A stretch of 64,000 nt of DNA from Paraspadella gotoi (lineage: Eukaryota > Chaetognatha): the NCBI GenBank assembly GCA_051294375.1, contig JBJCIZ010000408.1, positions 24,148-88,147 of the forward strand, read 5' to 3'. Of the stretch, positions 1 through 10,512 are shown piece after piece. The notes beneath the pieces were generated by a model, which saw only the letters and a program-made list of their open reading frames with translations, was not told the DNA's origin and ran no database searches. The translations under genes were made by a program, and so were the position numbers. The number at the start of each line of letters is the position of its first letter. Position 1 is the first letter of the stretch.

Positions 1-80
1 ATTAATTTGCATATTTTTTTCAATTTGTATAATTTTTAAACTTGCATAATTTTTTTCAACTTGCCAAATTAGATTATAGT
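1..80 (-). repeat. Edge of 18-bp minisatellite
   Basis: The window opens inside degenerate copies of the reverse complement of ATGCAAGTTGAAAAAATT. The same unit forms the large arrays near 26.4, 45.0 and 48.1 kb. Only about three units are visible before the sequence turns into ordinary AT-rich DNA. Confidence 0.7.
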
Positions 81-822
81 ACTTTTCATTAATGTTCTTG
101 ATAGTAAGGTCTGGCGAGATCACTATACTTTTAAGATTTTATATCTGTCGATAGATGGGGGATTGTTAAATTTTTATTTGTTACGAGATAGTCTCTCGGT
201 TGTCTTCTCACACCCTTTTTATTATTGAATTCGTATTTTTTGTTGCTTACGAAGTATCTGATTGATCAAGTATTTAACATGTCACTCTCTGATTGGTAGT
301 CCTTATGATGTACCTTAACCAAAGATATAATAGAGACGTGCTTACCTAAGACTAAGAGGATAAGTTACCAATGATTCGTGACAGTCGTAAGTATTTAAAA
401 TGATATTTTGTAATTGTATGGTTAAACGTAAAGTTGTCTATTTTTAATAAGTTCTTTTTTTTTGTATCTTTAGAAATAGTCTCCCTTCGACTTGCTTTAT
501 GTATCCTTTCTACTTGCTTCACGTCTCACGCTCATGTTATGTCTATTACAATAAATATTACTAAATTTATATACTTCGAATTTCTATAAATGAAAAGCAA
601 GTCAGAATACACTAGCTCGCTGACAGCGTTACGGTAAAATCCTCAATAAAAATATTATATAATATATTCTATAAAAGTTTCTTATTTTTTTATGGCGAAT
701 CCAAATCTGTTCTTTAATATAAAATAAAATATTTTAAAATTTTATGATTTTATAAAGATACTACTACATAAATAATTGAATTTACTATACTGTTATGCTT
801 CAAAAAATTTTCGAAGTATTTA
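81..822. other. AT-rich intergenic DNA
   Basis: No open frame of note and no recognisable RNA gene. The part at about 690-800 is similar to 52,220-52,330 (both carry a TTTATGATTTTATAA-like core followed by an ACTAC/ACTATAAATA stretch), so at least part of it is a dispersed repeat. Confidence 0.5.
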
Positions 823-867
823 AAATTCCTTAATTACATGTCCAATGGACATGTAATTAAGGAATTT
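823..867. repeat. Perfect 22-bp inverted repeat, 1-nt centre
   Basis: Bases 823-844 are exactly the reverse complement of 846-867, with a single A at 845. The centre reads GTCCAATGGAC. It would form a near-perfect cruciform or hairpin. Nothing in the flanks identifies it as the end of a known element. Confidence 0.9.
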
Positions 868-1496
868 GTCCATAGGCAGCAAAAAGATAATATTCAATCG
901 CTCAATATTTTCATCGCTCCACCCTATTGCGCAATATGTACATATTTTTTATTTAAAAACATTAACCTCTTAGGTGAATATTCTCCTCCGCCATCCTCAA
1001 AGACTTCCTTCACGTCTCCTGCATCTCCGTCCACCCTTGCCGCTCCAGGCCTTGCATCCCCATCCACCACCCCAACCTCTAATCACAACAATACCCGTCA
1101 CTCAACGACTTCGTCTCCTATTCATCGCATCTCTCCTGGAGGTTTTCAAGAAGGTTATAATATTGATATTAAGAGCCAAAGTGGTCTGCATCAAACTGAA
1201 AAATTGTTTTGTCCCACTTTATCTAATTTTTAGCCAGATCTGCTTATAGCAGATTTCGGCTCTATAGTTAGGGGGAGGAGCAATACCTAAAATAAAACTA
1301 TTTTATTTATTATCCCATCGGAATAAATAAACTGTAATATGCAAATTAGATCGAACAAAACTAAAACTTAAAAAAATGGAAGTTTTAGATCAACCATGAT
1401 AAATAAAGTCAATATGTAATGCTAAACTAATTCTAAGTAATCTAGACTAGCTAAATATCATCTAAACTATCCACTTTTATAAAATAATTTTTGTAG
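868..1496. other. Ser/Thr/Pro-rich open stretch, unassigned
   Basis: An ORF runs from the palindrome to 1,233. Its 980-1,140 part is GC-richer and would encode a Ser/Thr/Pro-rich segment without a known domain; an overlapping frame is equally open, so coding status is unproven. At 1,240-1,280 there is a hairpin (CAGATCTGCTTATAGCAGAT) resembling the R1 family terminal hairpin, followed by GGGGGAGGAG. The remainder to 1,496 is AT-rich. Confidence 0.3.
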
Positions 1497-1630
1497 GAGA
1501 GAAAAAGTTTTTCGCGAAACGATTAATTTTATTTGTAATAAAATCGGACATGTGTCAACTCGATTTTGAGCGTTTGAAATCACAAATTTTTATTTTTCAC
1601 AAACATCAAGTTAGTGAGAGAGAAAGAGAC

Positions 1631-1663
<33 letters not shown>

Positions 1664-2187
1664 GAAAGAAATAATAGGAGAGAGTTTCCAACAAAAAATT
1701 CAGTAAAGGATAGTGGTCAGATGCCAGCTCATTTTGAGCTCTTTTCTTTACTTATTTTTACTTACCTTTATTTTATCTATCCCTCAACTATTCTTCTATT
1801 TCAATTTCATTACTTTCATTACTTCAAAATTTTATAAACATCAGCTAATTTATTAATTCTTTGTTGTGTTAAGTTTTTCTCATTCATCATTGTTGTACAT
1901 TACCAAATGCATTATTTTCTCTGTAACTCTTTCTCTCTCTCTCTCCCTCTTTTTCACCAGTTTCAAATTCACTCTCCCTTCTTCCCTTTCCTCATCTTTA
2001 CCTGTCCTCACATCTGACCACTATCTTTTACTCCTATTCTTTCCCTCTGTCTCTCTCTCACCAACTTGATGTTTGTGAAAAATGAAATTTATGATTTCAA
2101 ACGCTGATGACTCGAAATCGAGACAAAATATCCGATTTCATTACAAATAAAATTAATTGTTGTTTCGCGATAAACTTTCATCTCTCT
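1497..2187. repeat. Long foldback element (about 0.2-kb arms)
   Basis: The left arm (about 1,497-1,723) and right arm (about 2,011-2,187) are imperfect inverted copies. Shared landmarks are TTTCGCGA, AATTTTATTTGTAAT, the word CACAAACATCAAGTT, a GA/CT tract, and a TAGTGGTCAGATG word near the inner end. The right arm contains AACGCTGATGA at 2,101-2,110 followed by a CTCG..CGAG stem, which aligns with the core of the foldback at 33,951-34,111. No protein is encoded; the ORFs here are low-complexity shadows. Confidence 0.75.
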
Positions 2188-3415
2188 TAAATCTAAACAA
2201 ACAACTAAAAGAAAGGCTAAATACAATGTATAAAATAATAAAATAAATAATGCCCTTCATAGGTCATTGACCAAAATAGATTTTTCAATTTTCACGAAGT
2301 CCTACTGTTCCAACAATTGTATCGTTTTTTTTATGATACATTTGAATTAATTTCGAATTTTCCAACTATTTTGATATTTCGATATAGGGTCCCACCCCTC
2401 GATTTTTTCTCGCTGATTTATTTACTCTTGCATTGGCCGGCAAATATTCTTAGATTAGGGTTTCCAAATCTCAACGTAAATGTCAAATGATGAATAAATT
2501 GTAAATAAGTTTATTTTCATAGATAAATGTTGTAAAATATATTTGTTTAAAAAATCCTTGGATTCCGTAAAAACTACGGTTTTATACAGCTGATATTTTA
2601 TAGAGAAACAATTATGATTGGATAACTAGTGACGAGGTTTTTTGCCGAAAGAAAGCCATAAGAACGGTGAAAAGACTATGACCAGGGAAAAATGACCGAA
2701 CGCAAGGTCCCAAAATCTTTTAATAACTTCGTAATTATTTCTCATGGTAAAAGCAGAAAAATCTGAAAACTTTTTATTTGTTTACAAACAACGATTTATT
2801 TAAAATGGACATGTTTTGGCTCTAATTGCGAGATTTAATCAGCGCAAAATACGAGAGAGGAGAGTGAAAGAGTGTGAAAGAGAGAGTTTGAGAGCGAGAG
2901 ATAGAGAGAGAGAGAGTGTGAAAAAGATAGAGAGAGAGTGATACAAGAAAAGTTTTAAATTCAAATAAAGAGTTTTAGAGTGGACAGATATTAGTGATGA
3001 GTACAGCTGAAGATAAGGTCAGAGAGGAATGGAAGAACAAAGTCGTGCCGAATTTTCCATCTCCAAGAGGCATAATGGTATTAATCAATAACAAACATAA
3101 GATGGGAGGCATTTTTTATGATATTTTCCTAGATGTAATACTTTAGTATCTAAAATGTAAGTGTAAGTTAAATTCGAGAACTTGAAAACATTTTTTTAAC
3201 AAAACAATTGAAGAGCCTTTTGTTTTCAGATAGTTTCGCTAGGGAAATAACAAAGAAATAAAGAGAAGGATAAATTCATATTAATTTTAATCAGTTTCTT
3301 AAAAATAATTCGCTGTGAGCAAAGAGTTTTGTGAGCATATAGTTCGTCTAATTGTTATGCTAATTATTTTATAAAATGTTAGGTTAACGTCTAAAATTTA
3401 CGTCCCCGCGGAATC
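2188..3415. other. AT-rich DNA with GA microsatellite
   Basis: No supported gene. An interrupted (GA)n tract lies at about 2,850-2,940. I see no splice-bounded exon or RNA gene in the rest. Confidence 0.5.
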
Positions 3416-3800
3416 TAGCGGTTGCTCCGATCCCTACTATAGTAACTTTTGTCGGTTCGTCCTGCCGTCCGCCCCCCCAATCTTACTCGGGCATTTCACT
3501 TGTATCATGTCAGAACATCGAATTATAGATAAATTTATGCAAAAAAATGACATGTCCCATTCCGTCCGTCTGTCGCCCTCCCAGTGGAAATGTCAGTTAA
3601 AATGCGAAAAAGCCAAAAACAAAGTTTAATTAGATATTGATATTCTACAGCGTCAAAAGTCTAAGCTAGCGCATCTGGCGACGATTAAAAAGCGTGATGC
3701 GGCGACCGACGACGACTACAAAGAAGCTCTTCTGCAATCTTTCTCTCGCCAATGCACGGGCTTAAGCCGTCTGCGCGAGATAAAAAATCCACAAAAATCT
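3416..3800. repeat. Fragments of R1 and of the 3-kb unit
   Basis: 3,440-3,560 matches the R1 interior (TTGTCGGT..GTCC.GCC, then TCATGTCAGAACATCGAATT). 3,660-3,790 is an inverted, degraded copy of the segment with GACGACGACTAC, CAAAGAAG and a GGGCTT..GCCCGT-like hairpin, which also occurs at 11,880-11,960 and, in the other orientation, at 27,950-28,040, 46,380-46,470 and 49,600-49,690. Confidence 0.65.
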
Positions 3801-5000
3801 AGAATGTAAATTGGGATTTTGTATTGAAGAAAAAGCGCGGAATAAATGGCGATAAAAGTTTTTAGAAGAAAAAAAAATTTAACAAAGAGAAAGACGAGAG
3901 AGATATGGAGAGAGAGAGAAAGAAGAGTAGCAGCAAAAAGCTTGGCACCGCCGCTTCAGAGCGAACTTCGTTTTTAGACGAATCTGAATAGGGTAAAACT
4001 CTTTTTTCCTTTCTATAATATAAATATTAAAAAATAAACTACATTTGGGTATAGACATATTTAAGCAAATGTTTTGTACATTGAAAGTAAATCTTTAAAA
4101 AAATGTTATTAATATTTTCGTTTGAGCATAGGTTTCTCATCAAAATTTTGACTCAACCCACTGCAGAGGGTGGACCACATTATTCAGAAGCAAAAAGAAA
4201 TTCTATAAAAGTTATAAGATCTCGGCCAAAGAAATAGTATTAATGAAAAAAATACTATAATCTAATTTGCATTATTGCAAGTAAATCATAATGAAGTGGA
4301 AAATTCAAACCAAAACATATACTGAATCGATATGAAACAAGAGAAAATGGACACCACATTTCAACTTCCTCACTGCCCTTCACTTAATGACAACTTAAAT
4401 AACCTAGAAAACATTTGTTTTGGCCGTAGTAACAACCATAACCGGCAAAGTAATACGGCAAGTAAAAAAAATGCATCGCTTACTATAGCATTACTAGCAT
4501 CCAAATTGTTGAACAAAAAAAATTTAAGCGTTTTTTAACAACAACATATGTATTGAATTTTCAAAACATAGCTTAGTCTTTACGTCATTTTACTTCTAAT
4601 TTCTGTTTAATGATTATGTCAATACTGTTTTGAGGTTATTAATAAAAAAAAAAAAAAAAAATAAAAAAAAAAAAAATTTGGACAGAGTTTGAAAAAGATA
4701 TCCGTACCGGCACATAAACTCTGGTATTAAATATGATTTGTTTAACTTTATTCATTATATCTCTTATTGATATAATTCAATTAATTCACATTACATATTT
4801 ATTTGAGACCAGAACTTGTATTGCCTAGCATTATATACAAAAAGTTTAAAGTATCTTGGCTAAATAACAATTTTCCTCTGAGATGCTCTGTGTCAGTATC
4901 TGTTAATACTAAAATATGCGATTAATAAAAGTTTTTAGAGCAGAAGCGTCTAAAATACTAATCAGAATTTTTCAAAAAACAAACAATCGCGCAAGAGATA
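3801..5000. other. AT-rich intergenic DNA, dispersed fragments
   Basis: 3,815-3,880 recurs at 5,425-5,490. 4,258-4,320 (TTTGCAT..AAATCATAATGAAGTGGA) recurs at 6,415-6,480 and 9,011-9,070. A poly-A stretch sits at about 4,645-4,676. A 68-codon ORF at 4,332-4,538 has no recognisable feature and I do not call it a gene. Confidence 0.5.
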
Positions 5001-5250
5001 GTGCGATGATTGTCATTCATTAATGCGATGATAATCATTCATTGATGCGATGATAATCATTCATTGATGCGATGATAGTCATTCATCGATGCGATGATAA
5101 TCATTCATTGATGCGATGATAATCATTCATTGATGCGATGATAGTCCTTCATTGATCGGATGATAATCATTCATTGATGCGATGATAGTCATTCATCGAT
5201 GCGATGATAGTCATTCATTGATGCGATGATAGTCATTTATTGACGCGATG
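5001..5250. repeat. 22-bp minisatellite
   Basis: About eleven tandem copies of a 22-bp unit close to GCGATGATAATCATTCATTG plus AT. Copies differ mainly at GATAATC/GATAGTC and at CATTGAT/CATCGAT. The array runs straight into a GA microsatellite. Confidence 0.9.
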
Positions 5251-5341
5251 AGTCAATTAGAGAGAGAGAGACAGAGAGTGTACGAACACTAGCGGGTTCG
5301 TGCGACTTCTAAATCGGGAATCTAATTTGACGCCGTCGATC

Positions 5342-5377
<36 letters not shown>

Positions 5378-5420
5378 CTGCCCCGAAACGGCCACGAAAT
5401 CCAGGCCAAGTAAGTTATTG
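5251..5420. repeat. GA microsatellites
   Basis: Two (GA)n tracts (about 5,261-5,278 and 5,347-5,374) separated by a short GC-richer sequence with CGGGTTCGTGCGA. No gene seen. Confidence 0.7.
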
Positions 5421-5870
5421 TATTTTGGGATTTTGTATTGAGAAAAATGCGAAGAATAAATGGCGATAATAAAAGTTTTTAGAAAGAAAAAATACAATAG
5501 AATTTTTTGTCAAAAAACAAAAATCGGTCATACGCAGAATCGTACAGATGAGACGCAGACACACACAGAGAAGACGGAGGAGAGACGGAGAGAGAGAAAA
5601 GAGAGAGCGAGGACACTGAAGTCGTTTTTTAAACGATTCAGAAAAGGCAGCGCCTGATCAGAAAAAAAAATTTTAGAAAGAAAAAAATAATCAGTATTGT
5701 TCAAAAAACGAACGATCACGCAAGAGATCGTACAGAGAGAAACAGACACACACAGAGAGAGACAGAGAAAGACGGAGAGAGACGGAGAGAGACGGAGAGA
5801 GAGAGAGAGAGAGAAAGAGCCTGAACTCGTTTTTAAACAATTCAGAAAAGGCAGCGCCTGATAAAAAAAA
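5421..5870. repeat. Tandem duplication of about 0.2 kb
   Basis: Copy one (about 5,500-5,660) and copy two (about 5,695-5,865) share, in order: GTTCAAAAAAC-like start, ATCGTACAGA, ACACACAGAGA, a purine tract, CTCGTTTTTAAAC and GGCAGCGCCTGAT. A partial third start is at 4,970-5,000 (CAATCGCGCAAGAGATAGTG). Overlapping ORFs on both strands are products of the GA tracts and are not called. Confidence 0.75.
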
Positions 5871-6200
5871 TTTTTAAATTTTCTTTTTTATACAATAACA
5901 AAAAGAAAAAAAAGAAAGAAATATATATAATTTGAAGAAATAAAAGAAAGGCAAAAAATGTTACAATTGGTTACAATTGGAAATTATACAATTTTTTTCC
6001 AATCATAGCTTGTAAAAGATTTTATTTTTATTTGTATTAAAATTAAGATATAGCTTCTTATTAAAAAGGTTTTTTGATTTCACATGTTTATTATAGATTC
6101 AAAGATTTTTTTATGAATTTCATCTTCAATATTATTTACTGCAATATGTAAATTAGATTTTGTGATTAAACTTTGTTTCGTTATGTTTTGAGATATTTGA
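5871..6200. other. AT-rich DNA without visible features
   Basis: Low-complexity A/T sequence. I see no gene, tandem array or RNA here. Confidence 0.5.
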
Positions 6201-6203
6201 AAT

Positions 6204-6343
6204 CAAAGTCTTGATACATCAACGATTTTATTTTTATTGATCAGACAAATTTCGACTTTCATTCAAGCACTGATTAAGGCTTGAATAAAAACCGAAACTT
6301 ATCTGATCAATAAAAATAAAATTGTTGATGTATCAAGACTTTG
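6204..6343. repeat. Hairpin element, 65-bp arms
   Basis: 6,204-6,268 and 6,279-6,343 are near-identical inverted copies, with the ten-base loop ACTGATTAAG. The apex region reads CTGATTA (6,270-6,276) and the right arm contains GAAAC (6,294-6,298), reminiscent of the foldback at 33,951-34,111. Possible MITE-like or hairpin RNA source; no coding capacity. Confidence 0.8.
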
Positions 6344-6589
6344 TCTTTAATTTGAAATAAGTAAATTAGATTAAAGTATTTCTATAAACTAATTTGGATA
6401 TTATAATGAGTACTATAATCTCATTTGCATATTGCAGTAAATCATAATGAAGTGGAAATTCAAACAAAAAATACTTAAATCCAAATGTAATATTTAAATT
6501 TCAAAGCTATTTCAAAATGAGAAGCCATATCTAAATTTTTAACTTACTATGATTGCACACTTTTATAAAAATTCATCGTAATTCATAGT

Positions 6590-7728
6590 TCTTAGTCGGA
6601 TCTGCTTATCAGCAGATCCCGACTCTATTAATTCACTTTGTCGGTCCGTCGGTCCGCCCCTCAATATGTTGGGCACTAACTATATTCATGTCAGACATCG
6701 AATTATGATAAATTATGCCAAAAAAATTGATGTCCGTCCGTCCGTCCGTCCATTCCTACCATAGCACAAAACACCATTACTCCGTGATTGGATGGGATGG
6801 ATTGAATAAATTTTGTGTGTGGGTAGGGAATTGTCGTGATTGAGTGGGATAAAGTTCATGGAATCGTCCGAGTGGAAATGAGTTTAAACGGAAAAAACAA
6901 AAATATAATTCACTATTTGAACACCAATTGCTCTATGAGTGGATGGGGCGATGACCTGGAATTTTTGTATGTTAAGTAGGAAAGTGTTTGTTGAACAGAG
7001 AAACCAGTTAAGATAGAATCATTTGAGTGGAAATGAGTTTAAATGAAAAAAACAAAAAACCTGTTTCACTAATTGATTATGATTTTTTTCCTTTTATATT
7101 AAATGTATATGCAGGATGTATTAATAAATCAAATAATTAATCAGTTAATTAATCAATTAGTCAATTAATTAACACTAATTAATTCAATCAGTCAATCAAT
7201 CCTCCATCCTGCCCACCTTAGCAAAAGCCCCAATAACTCGTGATTGCGGTTGGATTGGAATGAAATTTTGTGTGTGGGAGAAAAATTTGTGATAAAGCTG
7301 GATATAAAGTTTCGACGGAATCGTGTGAGTGGATATGAGTTTAAATGGAAAAAACATAAGTCGGCATTTACAAAAATCATTTTACTTATTTTAGGCCAAT
7401 AAATACTCTTAATTATTAATAATTGGATGGATAGATTGTGTTCAAATTTTGTGTGTGGGTAGGAAAATGTGTGACGAAGCTTGATATAAAGTTTTCGGTG
7501 GAAACGTGACAAGCGGAATAAGTTTAAATGGAAAAAATATGAGTCACGATTTTTACTTGCAATCTTTATATTTTATGATTTACTAATAAATGTTTTAATT
7601 AATTAATTAAATAATGTGAAAAAATGATGAAATTTAAAAAAAATTAATGCAAGTTGAAAAAATTATGCAAGCAGAAAAAATGATGCAAGTTAAAAAAATC
7701 TTAAAAGCATAAGCATCGTCGCAATTGC

Positions 7729-7760
<32 letters not shown>

Positions 7761-7870
7761 GAGAAAGAGATAGATATATGTTGCGATAGCAAAATGATAA
7801 CATGCACGAATGCGATGCCTAATTTTACGAGTTCAATCCTTTTTCAATTTTTTTTGTTTAATAAAAGTAG
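6590..7870 (+). repeat. R1 dispersed repeat, copy 1
   Basis: Begins with a hairpin (GGATCTGCTTATCAGCAGAT) and proceeds through TCGGTCCGTCGGTCCG, a GTCCGTCCGTCC minisatellite, alternating GTGGAAATGAGTTTAAA motifs, an ATTAATCAATTAGTCAATT block, short ATGCAAGTTGAAAAAATT units, a GA tract and ATGATAACATGCACGAATGC. The same order recurs at 9,178-10,480 with many single-base indels. No intact ORF with transposase or polymerase motifs, so the family is non-autonomous as far as visible. Confidence 0.8.
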
Positions 7871-7907
7871 GGAAGTCTGGTGTTAAGCGTCAGAGATAAA
7901 AATTAGC

Positions 7908-8007
7908 NNNNNNNNNNNNNNNNNNNNNNNNNNNNNNNNNNNNNNNNNNNNNNNNNNNNNNNNNNNNNNNNNNNNNNNNNNNNNNNNNNNNNNNNNNNNN
8001 NNNNNNN
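7908..8007. other. Assembly gap (100 N)
   Basis: Exactly 100 N, between two R1 fragments. The round length suggests an unknown-size gap. Confidence 0.95.
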
Positions 8008-8985
8008 AACATAAGTCGCATTTACTAAAATCATTTTACTTATTTTAGCCAATAAATACTCTAATTATTAATAATTGGATGGATAGATTGTGTTCAAATT
8101 TTGTGTGTNNNNNNNNNNNNNNNNNNNNNNNNNNNNNNNNNNNNNNNNNNNNNNNNNNNNNNNNNNNNNNNNNNNNNNNNNNNNNNNNNNNNNNNNNNNN
8201 NNNNNNNNNNNNNNNNNNNNNNNNNNNNNNNNNNNNNNNNNNNNNNNNNNNNNNNNNNNNNNNNNNNNNNNNNNNNNNNNNNNNNNNNNNNNNNNNNNNN
8301 NNNNNNNNNNNNNNNNNNNNNNNNNNNNNNNNNNNNNNNNNNNNNNNNNNNNNNNNNNNNNNNNNNNNNNNNNNNNNNNNNNNNNNNNNNNNNNNNNNNN
8401 NNNNNNNNNNNNNNNNNNNNNNNNNNNNNNNNNNNNNNNNTTTATTATTTATGATTACTAATAAATGTTTTAATTAATTAGTTAAATAATGTGAAAAAAT
8501 GATGCAATTTAAAAAAATTAATGCAAGTTGAAAAAATTATGCAAGCAGAANNNNNNNNNNNNNNNNNNNNNNNNNNNNNNNNNNNNNNNNNNNNNNNNNN
8601 NNNNNNNNNNNNNNNNNNNNNNNNNNNNNNNNNNNNNNNNNNNNNNNNNNNNNNNNNNNNNNNNNNNNNNNNNNNNNNNNNNNNNNNNNNNNNNNNNNNN
8701 NNNNNNNNNNNNNNNNNNNNNNNNNNNNNNNNNNNNNNNNNNNNNNNNNNNNNNNNNNNNNNNNNNNNNNNNNNNNNNNNNNNNNNNNNNNNNNNNNNNN
8801 NNNNNNNNNNNNNNNNNNNNNNNNNNNNNNNNNNNNNNNNNNNNNNNNNNNNNNNNNNNNNNNNNNNNNNNNTAGCAAAATGATAACATGCACGAATGCG
8901 ATGCCTAATTTTTTTTGTTTAATAAAAGTAGGTAAGTCTGGTGTAAAGCGTCAGAGATAAAAATTAGCGAATAAAAAAGTGGTTA
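8008..8985 (+). repeat. Gapped partial R1 copy
   Basis: Three visible islands (8,008-8,108; 8,441-8,550; 8,873-8,985) match, in the same order and spacing class, 9,945-10,050, 10,140-10,260 and 10,372-10,485. Between them are N runs at 8,109-8,440 and 8,551-8,872. It is either a third tandem R1 copy or an assembly duplicate of the neighbour. The long X-filled ORFs are gap artefacts. Confidence 0.75.
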
Positions 8986-9010
8986 NNNNNNNNNNNNNNN
9001 NNNNNNNNNN
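8986..9010. other. Assembly gap (25 N)
   Basis: Exactly 25 N. Identical 25-N gaps occur at 22,127, 31,155 and 43,172, and all four border duplicated repeats. Confidence 0.95.
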
Positions 9011-9177
9011 TCATATTGCAGTAAATCATAATGAAGTGGAAATTCAAACAAAAAAAACTTAAATCCAAATGTAATATTTAAATTTCAAAGCTATTTCAAA
9101 ATGAGAAGCCATATCTAAATTTTTAACTTACTATGATTGCACACGTTTTATAAAAATTCATCGTAATTCATAGTTTT

Positions 9178-10309
9178 TAGTCGGATCTGCTTATCAGCAG
9201 ATCCCGACTCTATAATTCACTTTGTCGGTCCGTCGGTCCGCCCCCTCAATATTTTGTGGGCACTAACTTATATCATGTCAGAACATCGATTATGATAAAT
9301 TATGCAAAAAAAATGATGTCCGTCCGTCCGTCCGTCCATCCTACCATAGCAAAAACACCAATTACCCGTGATTGGATGGATGGATTTGAATGAAATTTTG
9401 TGTGTGGGTAGGGAATTGTGTGATTGAGCTGGATATAAAGTTTCAATGGAATCGTCCGAGTGGAAATGAGTTTAAACGGAAAAAACCAAAAAATATAATT
9501 CACTATTTGAACACCAATTGCTCATGAGTGGATGGGGCGATTGACCTGGAATTTTGTATGTTAGTAGGAAAGTGTGGTGATTGAACAGGAAAACAAGTTA
9601 AGATAGAATCATTTGAGTGGAAATGAGTTTAAATGGAAAAAAACAAAAAACCTGTTTCACTAATTGATTATGAATTTTTTTCCTTTTATATTAAATGTAT
9701 ATGCAGGATGTATTAATAAATCAAATAATTAATCAGTTAATTAATCAATTAGTCAATTAATTAATCACTAATTAATCAATCAGTCAATCAATCCATCCAT
9801 CCTTCCCACCTTAGCAAAAAGCCCCAATAACTCGTGATTGGCCGGTTGGATTGGAATGAAATTTGTGTTGGGTAGAAAATTTGTGATAAAGCTGGATATA
9901 AAGTTTCGACGGAATCGATGTGAGGATATGAGTTTAAATGGAAAAAACATAAGTCGCATTTACTAAAAATCATTTTACTTATTTAGCCAATAAATACTCT
10001 AATTATTAATAATTGGATGGATAGATTGTGTTCAAATTTTGTGTGTGGGTAGGAAAATGTGTGACGAAGCTTGATATAAAGTTTCGGTGGAAACGTACAA
10101 GCGGAAATAGTTTAAATGGAAAAAATAGAGTCACATTACTTGAATCTTTATTATTATGATTACTAATAAAATGTTTTAATTAATTAGTTAAATAATGTGA
10201 AAAAATGATGCAATTTAAAAAAATTAATGCAAGTTGAAAAAATTATGCAAGCAGAAAAAATGATGCAAGTTAAAAAAATCTTAAAAGCATAAGCATCGTC
10301 GCAAATTGC

Positions 10310-10343
<34 letters not shown>

Positions 10344-10480
10344 GAGAAAGAGATAGATATATGTTGCGATAGCAAAATGATAACATGCACGAATGCGATG
10401 CCTAATTTTTTTTGTTTAATAAAAGTAGGTAAGTCTGGTGTAAAGCGTCAGAGATAAAAATTAGCGAATAAAAAAGTGGT
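9178..10480 (+). repeat. R1 dispersed repeat, copy 2
   Basis: Same organisation as the copy starting at 6,590, from the terminal hairpin (GGATCTGCTTATCAGCAGAT at about 9,183) to the GA tract (about 10,308-10,350) and ATGATAACATGCACGAATGC (10,377-10,396). ORFs on the minus strand in this copy are different in each R1 copy and therefore not genes. Confidence 0.8.
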
Positions 10481-10512
10481 TATTTTACTCACTGAATAAA
10501 ATACCTAAAATA

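Noticed and set aside
4332-4538. 68-codon ORF
   Set aside because: No domain or splice signal; length is unremarkable and it sits among dispersed repeats.
8079-8893. Long ORFs across 8.1-8.9 kb
   Set aside because: They consist of N bases; the readable ends are R1 repeat.
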